Made by a program: the position numbers and the translations under genes
Origin: Psychrobacillus mangrovi
GTDB lineage: Bacteria > Bacillota > Bacilli > Bacillales_A > Planococcaceae
NCBI RefSeq assembly: GCF_037104765.1
Contig: NZ_JBAWSY010000001.1
Coordinates: 558,001 to 622,000, forward strand
Direction: 5' to 3'
DNA length: 64,000 bases
Notes under the pieces: generated by a model
The model's database searches: none
Seen by the model: only the letters and a program-made list of their open reading frames with translations
Told to the model about the DNA's origin: nothing
Shown: positions 8,975 to 17,254 of the stretch, in pieces
How the letters are laid out: every line of letters starts with the position of its first letter
Numbering within the stretch: position 1 is the first letter of the stretch

Positions 8975-9877
8975 TTAATGTGTTTTACATTTGTCGTAAA
9001 GACCTGCAGCTTTAATTGCTTTAATTAAAGTTTCGCCGATTACGGATGGAGTTGGTGCAACTTCCATTCCAGCTTCTTGCATTGCTTTAATTTTTTCTGC
9101 AGCTGTACCTTTACCACCAGAAATGATTGCACCAGCGTGACCCATACGTTTACCTTCAGGAGCTGTTTGTCCTCCGATAAATCCTACAACTGGTTTCGTC
9201 ATGTTAGCTTTAATCCATTCTGCTGCTTCTTCCTCAGCAGTACCTCCGATTTCACCAATCATAACAACTGCATACGTTTCTGGATCTTCGTTAAATGCTT
9301 TTAATACATCAATGAAGTCTGTACCATTTACAGGGTCTCCACCAATACCAACCGCTGTAGATTGACCTACACCAGCTTGTGTTAATTGGTGAACTGCTTC
9401 ATAAGTTAAAGTACCAGAACGAGACACAACACCTACATGGCCTTTAGAATGAATATTTGGAGGCATGATACCGATATTGCTTTCATCAGCTGTTACAATA
9501 CCTGGGCAGTTTGGACCTACTAAACGAGTCTTTTTGCCTGTCATATAACGTTTTACTTTTACCATATCTAATACTGGAATATGCTCAGTAATACAAATAG
9601 CCAAGTCTAATTCTGCATCTGTAGCTTCCAAAATTGCATCGGCTGCAAATGGAGCTGGTACATAAATTACTGAAACATTAGCGCCAGTTGCTTTAACCGC
9701 TTCTTCAACAGTATTGAATACAGGAACACCTTCTACCTCTGAACCGCCTTTACCTGGAGTTACACCAGCAACGATTTTTGTGCCATATTCCAACATTTTT
9801 TTAGTATGGAATAGAGCAGTGGAGCCAGTAATACCTTGTACCAAAACTTTAGTATCTTTATTAATAAAAATTGCCAT
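8975..9877 (-). CDS. sucD: Succinyl-CoA synthetase (ADP-forming) alpha subunit
   Basis: TCA-cycle enzyme that couples succinyl-CoA hydrolysis to ATP formation. The CoA-binding Rossmann domain begins with VLVQGITGSTALFHTKKM. The active-site phospho-histidine is in KRMGHAGAIISGG near residue 245. The intact family core GPNCPGIV is present. Length 300 is normal. It follows sucC by 19 nt. Confidence 0.98.
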   Translation of the reverse strand: MAIFINKDTKVLVQGITGSTALFHTKKMLEYGTKIVAGVTPGKGGSEVEGVPVFNTVEEAVKATGANVSVIYVPAPFAADAILEATDAELDLAICITEHIPVLDMVKVKRYMTGKKTRLVGPNCPGIVTADESNIGIMPPNIHSKGHVGVVSRSGTLTYEAVHQLTQAGVGQSTAVGIGGDPVNGTDFIDVLKAFNEDPETYAVVMIGEIGGTAEEEAAEWIKANMTKPVVGFIGGQTAPEGKRMGHAGAIISGGKGTAAEKIKAMQEAGMEVAPTPSVIGETLIKAIKAAGLYDKCKTH

Positions 9878-9896
9878 TGTTTTGTCTCCGCCTTTC

Positions 9897-11057
9897 TTAG
9901 CCTACAAGTTCAACAATTTTTTGTGCGCCATCTGCCATTGAATCAGCAGCAACGATGTTTAAACCTGATTCGTTCAATAAAGACTTACCTTTATCAACAT
10001 TTGTACCTTCTAAACGAACAACAAGTGGTACTTCAAGTCCAACTTCTTTCGCAGCAACGATAACACCTTCAGCGATAATATCACATTTCATAATTCCACC
10101 AAAGATGTTAACAAAGATACCTTTAACATTTTTGTCAGAAAGAATGATTTTAAATGCTTCCGTTACTTTTTCAGCTGTAGCACCGCCCCCAACGTCCAGG
10201 AAGTTAGCCGGTGATCCGCCGTAATAGCTAATTGTATCCATTGTAGCCATTGCAAGACCAGCACCATTAACCATACATCCGATATTTCCATCTAAAGAAA
10301 TATAGCTTAGGTCATATTTTGATGCTTCGATTTCTTTTGCATCTTCTTCATCAAAGTCACGTAGTTCTACGATATCTTTATGACGGTAAAGTGCATTTCC
10401 ATCAAAATTAAATTTTGCGTCTAGTGCTACTACATCTCCAGCACCAGTTACAACTAGTGGATTGATCTCAACGATAGCTGCATCTTTATCCACGAATGCT
10501 TCGTATAAACCAAGCATTAATTTTGCAGCTTTGTTTACTAATTTAGTAGGTATATTCATATTGAAAGCCATACGACGTGCTTGGAAACCAGTAAGTCCAA
10601 CTACAGGGTCAATTTCTTCTTTGAAAATCTTTTCAGGAGTAGCAGCTGCCACTTCCTCGATGTCCATTCCACCCTCTTCAGAACCCATTAAAGTTACCCG
10701 AGAAGATGCTCGGTCTAAAACTAAACCAAGGTAGTACTCTTTCTGGATATCAGAACCTTCTTCGATATAAAGGCGTTTTACTTCTTTACCTTCTGGACCT
10801 GTTTGATGTGTTACCAATACTTTTCCTAACAATTCCTTCGCATATGCACGAACATCGTCCAAGTTTTTTGCGATTTTTACTCCGCCTGCTTTACCGCGTC
10901 CACCAGCGTGGATTTGAGCTTTAACAACGACAACTTCAGAACCTAGTTCTTTTGCAGCTTTAACAGCTTCTTCTGGAGAAAATGCTACTTTCCCATTAGG
11001 AACAGCTACACCGTATTGTCTGAGGAGTTCTTTCCCTTGATATTCATGGATATTCAT
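9897..11057 (-). CDS. sucC: Succinyl-CoA synthetase beta subunit
   Basis: Binds nucleotide and succinate and forms the heterodimer with SucD. The ATP-grasp domain starts MNIHEYQGKELLRQYGV, and the Gly-rich VKAQIHAGGRGKAGGVK lies near residue 45. The C-terminal ligase domain contains NIFGGIMKCD. I place the start at 11057 (386 aa) because GGAGG is 7 nt upstream; the in-frame codons further upstream would put the ribosome site inside the gene. Forms the sucCD operon. Confidence 0.97.
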   Translation of the reverse strand: MNIHEYQGKELLRQYGVAVPNGKVAFSPEEAVKAAKELGSEVVVVKAQIHAGGRGKAGGVKIAKNLDDVRAYAKELLGKVLVTHQTGPEGKEVKRLYIEEGSDIQKEYYLGLVLDRASSRVTLMGSEEGGMDIEEVAAATPEKIFKEEIDPVVGLTGFQARRMAFNMNIPTKLVNKAAKLMLGLYEAFVDKDAAIVEINPLVVTGAGDVVALDAKFNFDGNALYRHKDIVELRDFDEEDAKEIEASKYDLSYISLDGNIGCMVNGAGLAMATMDTISYYGGSPANFLDVGGGATAEKVTEAFKIILSDKNVKGIFVNIFGGIMKCDIIAEGVIVAAKEVGLEVPLVVRLEGTNVDKGKSLLNESGLNIVAADSMADGAQKIVELVG

Positions 11058-11184
11058 CTTACGTCCTCCAATCAAACTTATGTCAAGTAATTTACTACTT
11101 TTTCATTGTAATAAACCTGTCACTTCTTGTCTACAAAAGTAATTTTTTTCTCTAAAACTTAGAATATTCAAATATTTTATTAAT

Positions 11185-11469
11185 TTAATTGATTTTACCA
11201 TTCTCTTGATCAATTCGATAAATAAAAGCAAAGACCTCCGCTACCGCTTGATACAACTCTTCGGGTATAGATTGATTTATATCTAATTGGCCGAGAAGTT
11301 CTACTAAACTACGATCTTCTTGTATGGGGACATTATGTTCTTTTGCTCTCATTAAAATATTTTCAGCTATTTTCCCTTTTCCTTTCGCTAGAATGGTAGG
11401 AGCATCAATAATACCCGGTTTATATCCTAAAGCCACTGCTTCCTTGCGTACATGTTTTTCTTCAGTCAT
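11185..11469 (-). CDS. ylqH: FlhB C-terminal-domain homologue (YlqH)
   Basis: A 94-residue protein corresponding to the cytoplasmic C-terminal domain of the flagellar export switch FlhB, without its membrane part. EAVALGYKPGIIDAPTILAK and the LVELLGQLD/IPEELYQAVAEVFAFIY segment match FlhB-C. The NPTH autocleavage motif of true FlhB is not present. It overlaps ylqG by 4 nt, and the pair lies between rnhB and sucC as in B. subtilis. A role as a stand-alone FlhB-C partner of export is inferred. Confidence 0.87.
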   Translation of the reverse strand: MTEEKHVRKEAVALGYKPGIIDAPTILAKGKGKIAENILMRAKEHNVPIQEDRSLVELLGQLDINQSIPEELYQAVAEVFAFIYRIDQENGKIN

Positions 11470-13316
11470 ATTCGAATATCTACTCCTTGTGACTCTTTTC
11501 CGAGTATTTTCTTTGGTGATGTAAGTTTTTGTTCTTGAAACGTTTTGACAAATACACCTGAGAGTTGATATCCAACTGACAATAAGCCTTCCTTTAGGGA
11601 GTCTTTAAATACATTAGCAATTTGTTGTAAGTGATTGTCGTTATTGTATAAAGAAATGGTTACTACACGATTTTGAACTTGCATATCTACAACTGTCTCT
11701 TCTAAAGAATCTAATTGTAAATAAAACATGATACGAGCATAATCTGAATCTATTTTTCCGTCCTCTTTCATACGACCATTCCATTCAAGCGTGGCATCCA
11801 TTTTCTTTCCTAAAAATTCTAATGGAACTTGCATTAATAACTGATGCTGAGGTCCGTTTTCATTCGACAATATTTGCAGTCCATTCATTCGATTTAGTAG
11901 TAGCTCTGCTTGATCTTTTAGTGGTGCAGAAATAACTTGATTTTGAAGAAGGTCTATCAATTGCGGCTTCAGTTGATTTGCAATCTGTCTAACTTCATCA
12001 CTACCTCCCCCAAGTTTTGCTTCGTAACTAAAACCAAGTGACTTCAGAACTTCTTTCATAGCATGCTCAAATGCTTTGCCGTCTAACTGTTGAATTACAC
12101 TTTGTTCGGATTGCTGAAGTGCTGTAGAAATAATATGTTGATTACTATTTTTGGTAAAAGACATTACTTGCTGTAGCGTTTGGGAAACGATTTCTTTGTT
12201 TTCTCCCTTACCAAGTAATGATAGCAAGTGCTCTTTTGCAGTTAATCCATTCTGATCTTTCAAAAAAACGGCTTCCTGACTCTGCTTTGCAAATATTTCC
12301 AAAAGCTTATTGTTAATGGTTGATATTTGAAGGGCTTGCGTATTACTTTTTAATAAAGTTCCTATTTGCTCCTTTTGTTCAGATGTTAACAAAGGCTGAG
12401 CGCTTACCCAATTTCGAAGCTGATCAATTGCCATACCTTTTTCACTAGTTGGTGTCTTTACCAAGTTTGCTATTATTTCTCCAGCAGACATAGATATCGA
12501 TGGTGTAGTTGAAATTGGCAAAACATTATTCAATGTTACATTGGAAGGTAAGATACTCGCTTCTTTTAGGCTTTGTAGAATCGGTAACTTTGTAGCCAAG
12601 CTTGCAAGTGGATTTTGTAATGTTTCTATTTGTTTTCCTAGCAATGCACCTGCAACGGGTTCTCCAAATGGCTCCGATAGCTTTTGCAAACTTTGAAGAA
12701 TATTGTTTTTTATATTAGTTGGTAGTGTAAAATCCTGTTGTAACGTTTGTTTAAAATCTTGAATTAGTGACTGAAGACCATTTGTAGATTTTCCACTTAA
12801 CACAGTATCAAACATTTTATGTGACAAAGGAATATTAAGATCCATCATTTTTTGAATCACTTCCATTGCTTGCTTCATTGTTATGTTTGGAGGTAATTGT
12901 TTTAAAAGGTGTTCTGCTTGTACTAATAACTCTTTTGAAATTGGCAATCTTTCCTTTAAAAAGAACTGAACTACTGCCTGCATTTCCGTTGATTTTGTTA
13001 AGTTCATTGCATTTAATAGTTGTTGTGCTTGCTGAGCTAACGTATTCCCTTGAGCGAGGGGTCCTGTTACGACCTTTATTTGCAGTTCTGGGTCCGTTTT
13101 AGTTACTTGAAAAAAATGTGCATCTCCTGCTTTTAAAGGAGTTTCTAGCTTGGCGATTACTTTTTGATTGCCTATTTGCAATTCTGCGGTTTGATTAGGA
13201 TATAACTTCTTAATAGTTCCGTGAATTACTTGTCCTTCTTTTATCGACGTTTGCATATTAGGAGAAATGACCTGCGCTTGTTGAGACTGAATAGAAGAAA
13301 AAAATGTTGAAGACAT
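11466..13316 (-). CDS. ylqG: FliK-like hook-length-control-type protein (YlqG)
   Basis: A 616-residue, Gln- and Leu-rich, helix-prone protein without signal peptide or membrane segments. The region near residues 490-570, with LLMQVPLEFLGKKMDATLEW, YARIMFYLQLDSLEE and VVTISLYNN, looks like the C-terminal Flg_hook domain of FliK. The long low-complexity middle resembles the variable ruler region of FliK. Paired with YlqH, it suggests an export-switch-like module encoded outside the main flagellar operon. No experimental role is known to me. Confidence 0.82.
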   Translation of the reverse strand: MSSTFFSSIQSQQAQVISPNMQTSIKEGQVIHGTIKKLYPNQTAELQIGNQKVIAKLETPLKAGDAHFFQVTKTDPELQIKVVTGPLAQGNTLAQQAQQLLNAMNLTKSTEMQAVVQFFLKERLPISKELLVQAEHLLKQLPPNITMKQAMEVIQKMMDLNIPLSHKMFDTVLSGKSTNGLQSLIQDFKQTLQQDFTLPTNIKNNILQSLQKLSEPFGEPVAGALLGKQIETLQNPLASLATKLPILQSLKEASILPSNVTLNNVLPISTTPSISMSAGEIIANLVKTPTSEKGMAIDQLRNWVSAQPLLTSEQKEQIGTLLKSNTQALQISTINNKLLEIFAKQSQEAVFLKDQNGLTAKEHLLSLLGKGENKEIVSQTLQQVMSFTKNSNQHIISTALQQSEQSVIQQLDGKAFEHAMKEVLKSLGFSYEAKLGGGSDEVRQIANQLKPQLIDLLQNQVISAPLKDQAELLLNRMNGLQILSNENGPQHQLLMQVPLEFLGKKMDATLEWNGRMKEDGKIDSDYARIMFYLQLDSLEETVVDMQVQNRVVTISLYNNDNHLQQIANVFKDSLKEGLLSVGYQLSGVFVKTFQEQKLTSPKKILGKESQGVDIRI

Positions 13317-13325
13317 ATTTTCACC

Positions 13326-14102
13326 TCATTTTTGTAATAAAGATTTTATTGGCTCGAATGTTTTTCTATGGTGGATAGTAGGACCATATTTATAAATCAA
13401 CTCAACGTGTTGCTTTGTTCCATAACCCGCGTGCTTATTGAATAAATATTGAGGAAATTGTTCGTGTAACTGATCCATATAATTATCTCTTGCAGTTTTA
13501 GCTAGGATAGAAGCGGCTGCAATTGATAAACTCATTGCATCACCTTTAATAATAGAATGTGTTTCCATATCAATAGGAAGTTTCATGGCATCTACTAAAA
13601 CGATTGAAGGGCTTTCCTTCAAGCTTAAAACAGATTCAGTCATAGACTGCTTGGTTGCTTCATAAATATTAAGCTCATCAATTTTTTCCACTGATTGAAA
13701 GTGAATAGAATAACTCAGTGCATTATTTTTTATTTTCGTTGCAAGTTCATTTCGCTTCTTTTTCGATAGTTGCTTGGAGTCATTTAAACCGATTAAATCA
13801 TCTGTATTCCTTTTTAACACTACTGCCGCTGTAACTACTGGACCAGCTAGTGGACCTCGCCCTGCTTCATCTACTCCAGCTATTAAATCAGTGGGGTTTT
13901 GTTTAAAACTAGCATCGAATAAACATTTTTCTTCGTGAGCATGAATTTCCTTTTGTATAAGTTGTTGCTTATTCTTCCAAGTATTTAATAGCTTAATAGC
14001 ACCAATTCTATTATCACTTTCAAGTTCGTTCATCCACGCTTCCCATGAATTGGCATAATCTAATTTTTCTTTTACTTCTTTCAAACTTAGCATATCTTTC
14101 AC
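13326..14102 (-). CDS. rnhB: Ribonuclease HII
   Basis: Removes RNA from RNA-DNA hybrids and misincorporated ribonucleotides. The signature GVDEAGRGPLAGPVVTAAVV (about residues 77-96) holds the first acidic metal ligands. The third is in VLVDAMKLP, and HAGYGTKQH is the C-terminal motif. Residues 1-70 are the N-terminal substrate-binding extension of Bacillus RNase HII. The start is uncertain: GTG at 14102 or the ATG at 14093. Confidence 0.96.
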   Translation of the reverse strand: MKDMLSLKEVKEKLDYANSWEAWMNELESDNRIGAIKLLNTWKNKQQLIQKEIHAHEEKCLFDASFKQNPTDLIAGVDEAGRGPLAGPVVTAAVVLKRNTDDLIGLNDSKQLSKKKRNELATKIKNNALSYSIHFQSVEKIDELNIYEATKQSMTESVLSLKESPSIVLVDAMKLPIDMETHSIIKGDAMSLSIAAASILAKTARDNYMDQLHEQFPQYLFNKHAGYGTKQHVELIYKYGPTIHHRKTFEPIKSLLQK

Positions 14103-14200
14103 ATCAACTTTCTTGTTCTTATTCTATGTATCGGTAAATATTCAAAATAATCGAGAAAACCCTTCTCACCAAGTGGCAAAAAGGGCAAATTATTTATGTT

Positions 14201-15049
14201 TTATTCAGTTACAAAATCAAACGTTAATCGACCAAGATGAAGGTTACGGATGTCCCTTACAATCAGTTCTGCAACTTGATCATAATCTATTTCACCGCCA
14301 CCAGCAAAGCATCTTCTTAACTTTCCAATATGATCGAAAGTTTCCACTAAATCTTCGCTAACAGCTGTCAATTGATATCTTTCTTCCATTCTCTTGGGAT
14401 AATGCTCTTGTAAAAATCGAAGTCCATATACCGCTAAATCTTCCATATTGATAACAGCATCTTTAATAGCTCCCGTTAATGCAAGTTTATAGCCGACTTG
14501 TTGATCCTCGAACTTTGGCCAAAGAATCCCTGGAGTATCCAATAATTCTATTTCCTTTTCGACCTTTATCCATTGCTGTCTTTTCGTAACTCCAGGAGTA
14601 TTACCAGTTTTCGCTATATTCTTTTTAGCAAATCGATTAATAAGAGTGGATTTTCCAACGTTGGGAATTCCAACAATCATCGCACGAATAGCTCTTGGCT
14701 TAATGCCTCTATCTTTCATTCGATCCCATTTAGGCTTTAGAAGCTCTTTAGCGGCTTTAAAAACAGATTGTAGTCCTTTTCCCTCTAAAGAGTTTATCGC
14801 CACCGTAGGGAGCCCTTTTGAATCAAAATAAGCTATCCATTTTCTTGTTTGTACTTCGTCAGCCATATCCATCTTGTTTAAAATAAGCAATCTCGTTTTC
14901 TGGTGCACCACTTCGTCCAGCATTGGATTTCTAGAAGACAACGGCAAGCGTGCATCTACTAATTCAAAAACAATATCTACGAGCTTCAAGTTTTCAGTTA
15001 CTTCTCTTCTTGCTTTGGCCATATGACCCGGGAACCACTGTATTGTCAT
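14201..15049 (-). CDS. rbgA: Ribosome biogenesis GTPase RbgA (YlqF)
   Basis: Circularly permuted GTPase needed for late 50S subunit assembly. The motif order is permuted: G4 LILNKMDMAD (about residue 56) precedes G1 GIPNVGKSTLINRF (about 125), and G3 DTPGILWPK follows near 172. The N-terminal IQWFPGHMAKARRE is diagnostic. AAGGAGG is placed 9 nt before the ATG. It follows lepB on the same strand. Confidence 0.97.
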   Translation of the reverse strand: MTIQWFPGHMAKARREVTENLKLVDIVFELVDARLPLSSRNPMLDEVVHQKTRLLILNKMDMADEVQTRKWIAYFDSKGLPTVAINSLEGKGLQSVFKAAKELLKPKWDRMKDRGIKPRAIRAMIVGIPNVGKSTLINRFAKKNIAKTGNTPGVTKRQQWIKVEKEIELLDTPGILWPKFEDQQVGYKLALTGAIKDAVINMEDLAVYGLRFLQEHYPKRMEERYQLTAVSEDLVETFDHIGKLRRCFAGGGEIDYDQVAELIVRDIRNLHLGRLTFDFVTE

Positions 15050-15124
15050 TTCATATCTCCTCCTTAAAGGATGAGAAAGTTACTTTTTCTTAACTATCTA
15101 ACCTCAGGCATAATGCTAATATTT

Positions 15125-15685
15125 TTATTTTACAAAGCCAACATCATCAAAGGGCCAAAAAACTATATTTGTGTTTCCAATTACTTCATCGATGGCAACT
15201 AGTCCAATATGTCGACTATCTTTACTATATCTTCGATTATCACCCATGACGAATATATGGCCAGGAGGAATTTTATCTACTTGAGCGATATCTTCTAATG
15301 TGAAATCATCGGTTAAAGATCCTTCGGTAATTTCACTTTTATATTGTTCTAAGTATGGCTCTTCAATTTCTTTTCCATTTATATATAGTTGATCATTTTT
15401 ATATTCCACATGATCTCCAGGAAGACCGATTACCCGTTTGATGTAATTTTTTTGCTCTGGTGCATGGAATACTACTATATCAAAACGATCTGGTTCACCA
15501 ACCATATAACCGATTTTATTGACAACCATTCGGTCCCCGTTTTTCAAAGTCGGCATCATTGACTCACCGTCTACTACAATTGGTGTAAATAAAAAGAAGC
15601 GAATTATTGCAGCAATCCCAAAAGCGATTAACAATGCTTTGGACCATTCCCACAATTCGTTCTTTTCTTTCTTCGCTCGTTCCAT
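15125..15685 (-). CDS. lepB: Signal peptidase I
   Basis: Membrane-anchored serine-lysine protease that removes signal peptides from exported proteins. One N-terminal transmembrane segment (ALLIAFGIAAIIRFFLF) precedes the catalytic Ser in VDGESMMPTL. The general-base Lys is in NYIKRVIGLPGD, and the box E motif is GDNRRYSKDSRHIGLV. The ATG at 15685 has AAAGGGGG upstream and gives 186 aa, usual for Bacillus-type SPases. It precedes rbgA and is likely co-transcribed with it. Confidence 0.95.
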   Translation of the reverse strand: MERAKKEKNELWEWSKALLIAFGIAAIIRFFLFTPIVVDGESMMPTLKNGDRMVVNKIGYMVGEPDRFDIVVFHAPEQKNYIKRVIGLPGDHVEYKNDQLYINGKEIEEPYLEQYKSEITEGSLTDDFTLEDIAQVDKIPPGHIFVMGDNRRYSKDSRHIGLVAIDEVIGNTNIVFWPFDDVGFVK

Positions 15686-15927
15686 CGACTTGCCCCCTTT
15701 ATATACTTCCCTTATTGTACAAGTAAATTCTATTTCAAGCAAAAAGAAAAGATAATATATTCCTGTTTATTTCTATTTTTATAATTTTGAAGGACAAAAT
15801 AGTATGCGTATGGAGCGCTTTAGTGAGCTGAAACTCATTTATGTGCTTGTAGCAGGCTTCAATTAGTAGAATGAGTTGCTCCAAATTTTGCATTGTCTTC
15901 TTTCTAGCCCATTGATTGCCGAGACAC

Positions 15928-16048
15928 GGATTTACGCTTGTCGTACGCTTAGCATGAGCCTCCTCAGGATGAGTCGCTCCTGCGTCACTCCCACATCCTT
16001 TACGAGGTCTCATTCTTCGCGCTCTTGCGGTGTTTAAAGCTCACATCC
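15928..16048. repeat. 120-bp intergenic element, copy R1
   Basis: First of two direct copies (see 16476-16595) in the lepB-rplS gap. The ends are imperfect inverted repeats (GGATTTACGC against GCTCACATCC). Inside, TACG-CTTGT-CGTA can pair; in R2 the same hairpin is TGCG-CTTGC-CGCA, a compensatory change. Shared core blocks include CAGGATGAGTCG and GGTCTCATTCTTCGCGCTC. No protein-coding sense is apparent. Confidence 0.85.
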
Positions 16049-16170
16049 TAGAAATTTCCGTAGATACAGTCAGAAGTAACTTGTTAATGATAAGTGAAGA
16101 GTTAGCTCTATGTGAGTTAGCTAGTTTTAATTGGAAATATCTCTCTAAAAATGTCACGAAATGTCGGAAC

Positions 16171-16291
16171 GAGACCAATTAAGTTACAGCCGAGACTATT
16201 CATAGCGTATCCGAGACCAATTCAATGACAACCGAGACTAATCGCAGCATAACCGAGACCAATTTCACTGTAACAGAGACCATTACTCGAA
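16171..16291. repeat. Six-unit 21-bp tandem repeat
   Basis: GAGAC recurs at 16171, 16192, 16213, 16234, 16255 and 16276, exactly every 21 bp. Most units read CCGAGAC[C/T]AAT with a variable half. On the other strand the core is ATTRGTCTCGG. Units alternate ACC and ACT over most of the array, hinting at a 42-bp higher order. It lies between R1 and a palindrome. Confidence 0.88.
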
Positions 16292-16311
16292 ATTCATTAA
16301 TAGGATACACT

Positions 16312-16409
16312 GGCAATCGCACCTTGCCAGCCGCATGACGTGCCGTATGAGACAGCGAAATGCACTTGCGCATAGCGGCTCATGCGGACGTACCGCCAGC
16401 GCGAATGCC
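16312..16409. repeat. 98-bp GC-rich palindromic element
   Basis: Ends GGCAATCGC (16312-16320) and GCGAATGCC (16401-16409) pair with one mismatch. Inside, CCGCATGA (16331-16338) pairs perfectly with TCATGCGG (16380-16387). The element is much richer in G+C than its AT-rich surroundings, and its layout resembles the nearby R1/R2 elements without clear sequence identity. Confidence 0.75.
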
Positions 16410-16475
16410 TATAGTCAGTGATGAAAATTTTCAATATTTCTATATATTATTTTGATACTTTGAAATCTTAAACAC

Positions 16476-16595
16476 GGATGTGCGCTTGCCGCACGCTTCG
16501 CATGAGCCTCAACAGGATGAGTCGTACATACGTCACTCCCACATCCTTTACGGGGTCTCATTCTTCGCGCTCTTGCGACTTTAAGGCGCACATCC
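16476..16595. repeat. 120-bp intergenic element, copy R2
   Basis: Second copy of the element at 15928-16048, about 85 % identical by eye and in the same orientation. Its ends GGATGTGCGC (16476-16485) and GCGCACATCC (16586-16595) are perfect 10-bp inverted repeats, so the whole unit can fold on itself. A small internal hairpin shows a compensatory change against R1. Confidence 0.87.
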
Positions 16596-16710
16596 TAATA
16601 ATCATCCGTGGGATGTAGTGATATGTATACAAAGGAAACACTAAATAGAAATAATGATTAATGATAAATCCTAATAATCACTTTTCTATTTATTAAGCAT
16701 TCCCGCTCTG

Positions 16711-16761
16711 AAAAGAAAAAATGTTGTAGCGAAAGTGGCATCACTTTCACTACAACATTTG
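16711..16761 (-). terminator. Intrinsic terminator of rplS
   Basis: A 19-bp stem with one mismatch, AAATGTTGTAGCGAAAGTG pairing with its complement at 16742-16760, lies 12 nt after the rplS stop and is followed by a T-rich tract on the minus strand. A T-run on the plus strand side may let it work in both directions. Confidence 0.93.
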
Positions 16762-16772
16762 ATTTTTTACTA

Positions 16773-17117
16773 TTAGCGACGTTCTTTAATACGAGCTGCT
16801 TTACCACGTAGATCGCGTAAGTAGTACAATTTAGCACGACGAACTTTACCACGACGAACAACTTCTAAGTTTGCAATTTTTGGTGTGTGTACAGGGAATG
16901 TACGCTCAACGCCAACACCTGAAGAAATTTTACGAACTGTAAATGTTTCGCTGATTCCTCCACCACGACGTTTAATTACAACACCTTCGTACATTTGGAT
17001 ACGTTCACGAGTACCCTCAACAACCTTAACGTGTACACGTACTGTGTCACCAGGGCGGAAATCAGGAAGATCCGTACGTAATTGTTCTTTAGTGATTTCT
17101 GAAATAATGTTTTGCAT
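16773..17117 (-). CDS. rplS: Ribosomal protein L19
   Basis: Large-subunit protein at the 30S-50S interface. The sequence contains FRPGDTVRVHVKVVEGTRER, RRGGGISETFTVRKIS and the basic tail RAKLYYLRDLRGKAARIKE, near identical to B. subtilis L19. The start at 17117 (114 aa) aligns with B. subtilis MQKLIEDITKEQL; AAGGAG lies upstream, and the ATG one codon earlier is a possible alternative. It has its own promoter and a structured leader and ends in a strong terminator. Confidence 0.98.
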   Translation of the reverse strand: MQNIISEITKEQLRTDLPDFRPGDTVRVHVKVVEGTRERIQMYEGVVIKRRGGGISETFTVRKISSGVGVERTFPVHTPKIANLEVVRRGKVRRAKLYYLRDLRGKAARIKERR

Positions 17118-17120
17118 CAT

Positions 17121-17199
17121 TTTTCTCTCCTTATATAGAATGCTCTTACATCCATTAGCTGTTGCAGCGGAACACCCAAAATCCATACTTCACACAGAA
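17121..17199 (-). ncRNA. L19 leader (autoregulatory-type 5' UTR structure of rplS)
   Basis: Upstream of rplS the transcript reads CTTCTGTGTGAAG, GCTGCAACAGC and GGATGTAAGAGCATTC, each able to form a hairpin. The pattern AGCTAATGGATGTAAGAGCAT matches my memory of the Bacillales L19 leader (Rfam RF00556), in which L19 is thought to control its own synthesis. Assignment rests on this resemblance; a covariance-model search would settle it. Confidence 0.65.
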
Positions 17200-17210
17200 G
17201 TACATAGTAG

Positions 17211-17239
17211 AATATACCACAAACAATTAATAGATGCAA
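17211..17239 (-). promoter_or_regulatory. SigA-type promoter of rplS
   Basis: Minus-strand TTGCAT (17234-17239) and TATATT (17211-17216) are separated by exactly 17 nt, directly upstream of the L19 leader. Confidence 0.7.
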
Positions 17240-17254
17240 TGCATAATTTAAAGT

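Larger units (their letters stand above)
15686..16710. other. Gene-free kilobase between lepB and rplS
   Basis: I see no supported gene on either strand. The stretch holds R1, the 21-bp tandem array, a 98-bp palindrome and R2, in that order, separated by AT-rich spacer. Open frames that cross it follow the repeats and are not credible. Confidence 0.8.

Noticed and set aside
14103..14200. Terminator between rbgA and rnhB
   Set aside because: Only a 5-bp CCCTT/AAGGG stem with a large loop can be drawn; not convincing.
15735..16013. 92-codon minus-strand frame upstream of lepB
   Set aside because: It runs through repeat R1, has no ribosome site, and its composition follows the repeat. Not a gene.
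16171..16291. CRISPR array
   Set aside because: The repeat is only about 11 conserved bases in a 21-bp period with no constant repeat and unique spacer division, and no cas genes are present.
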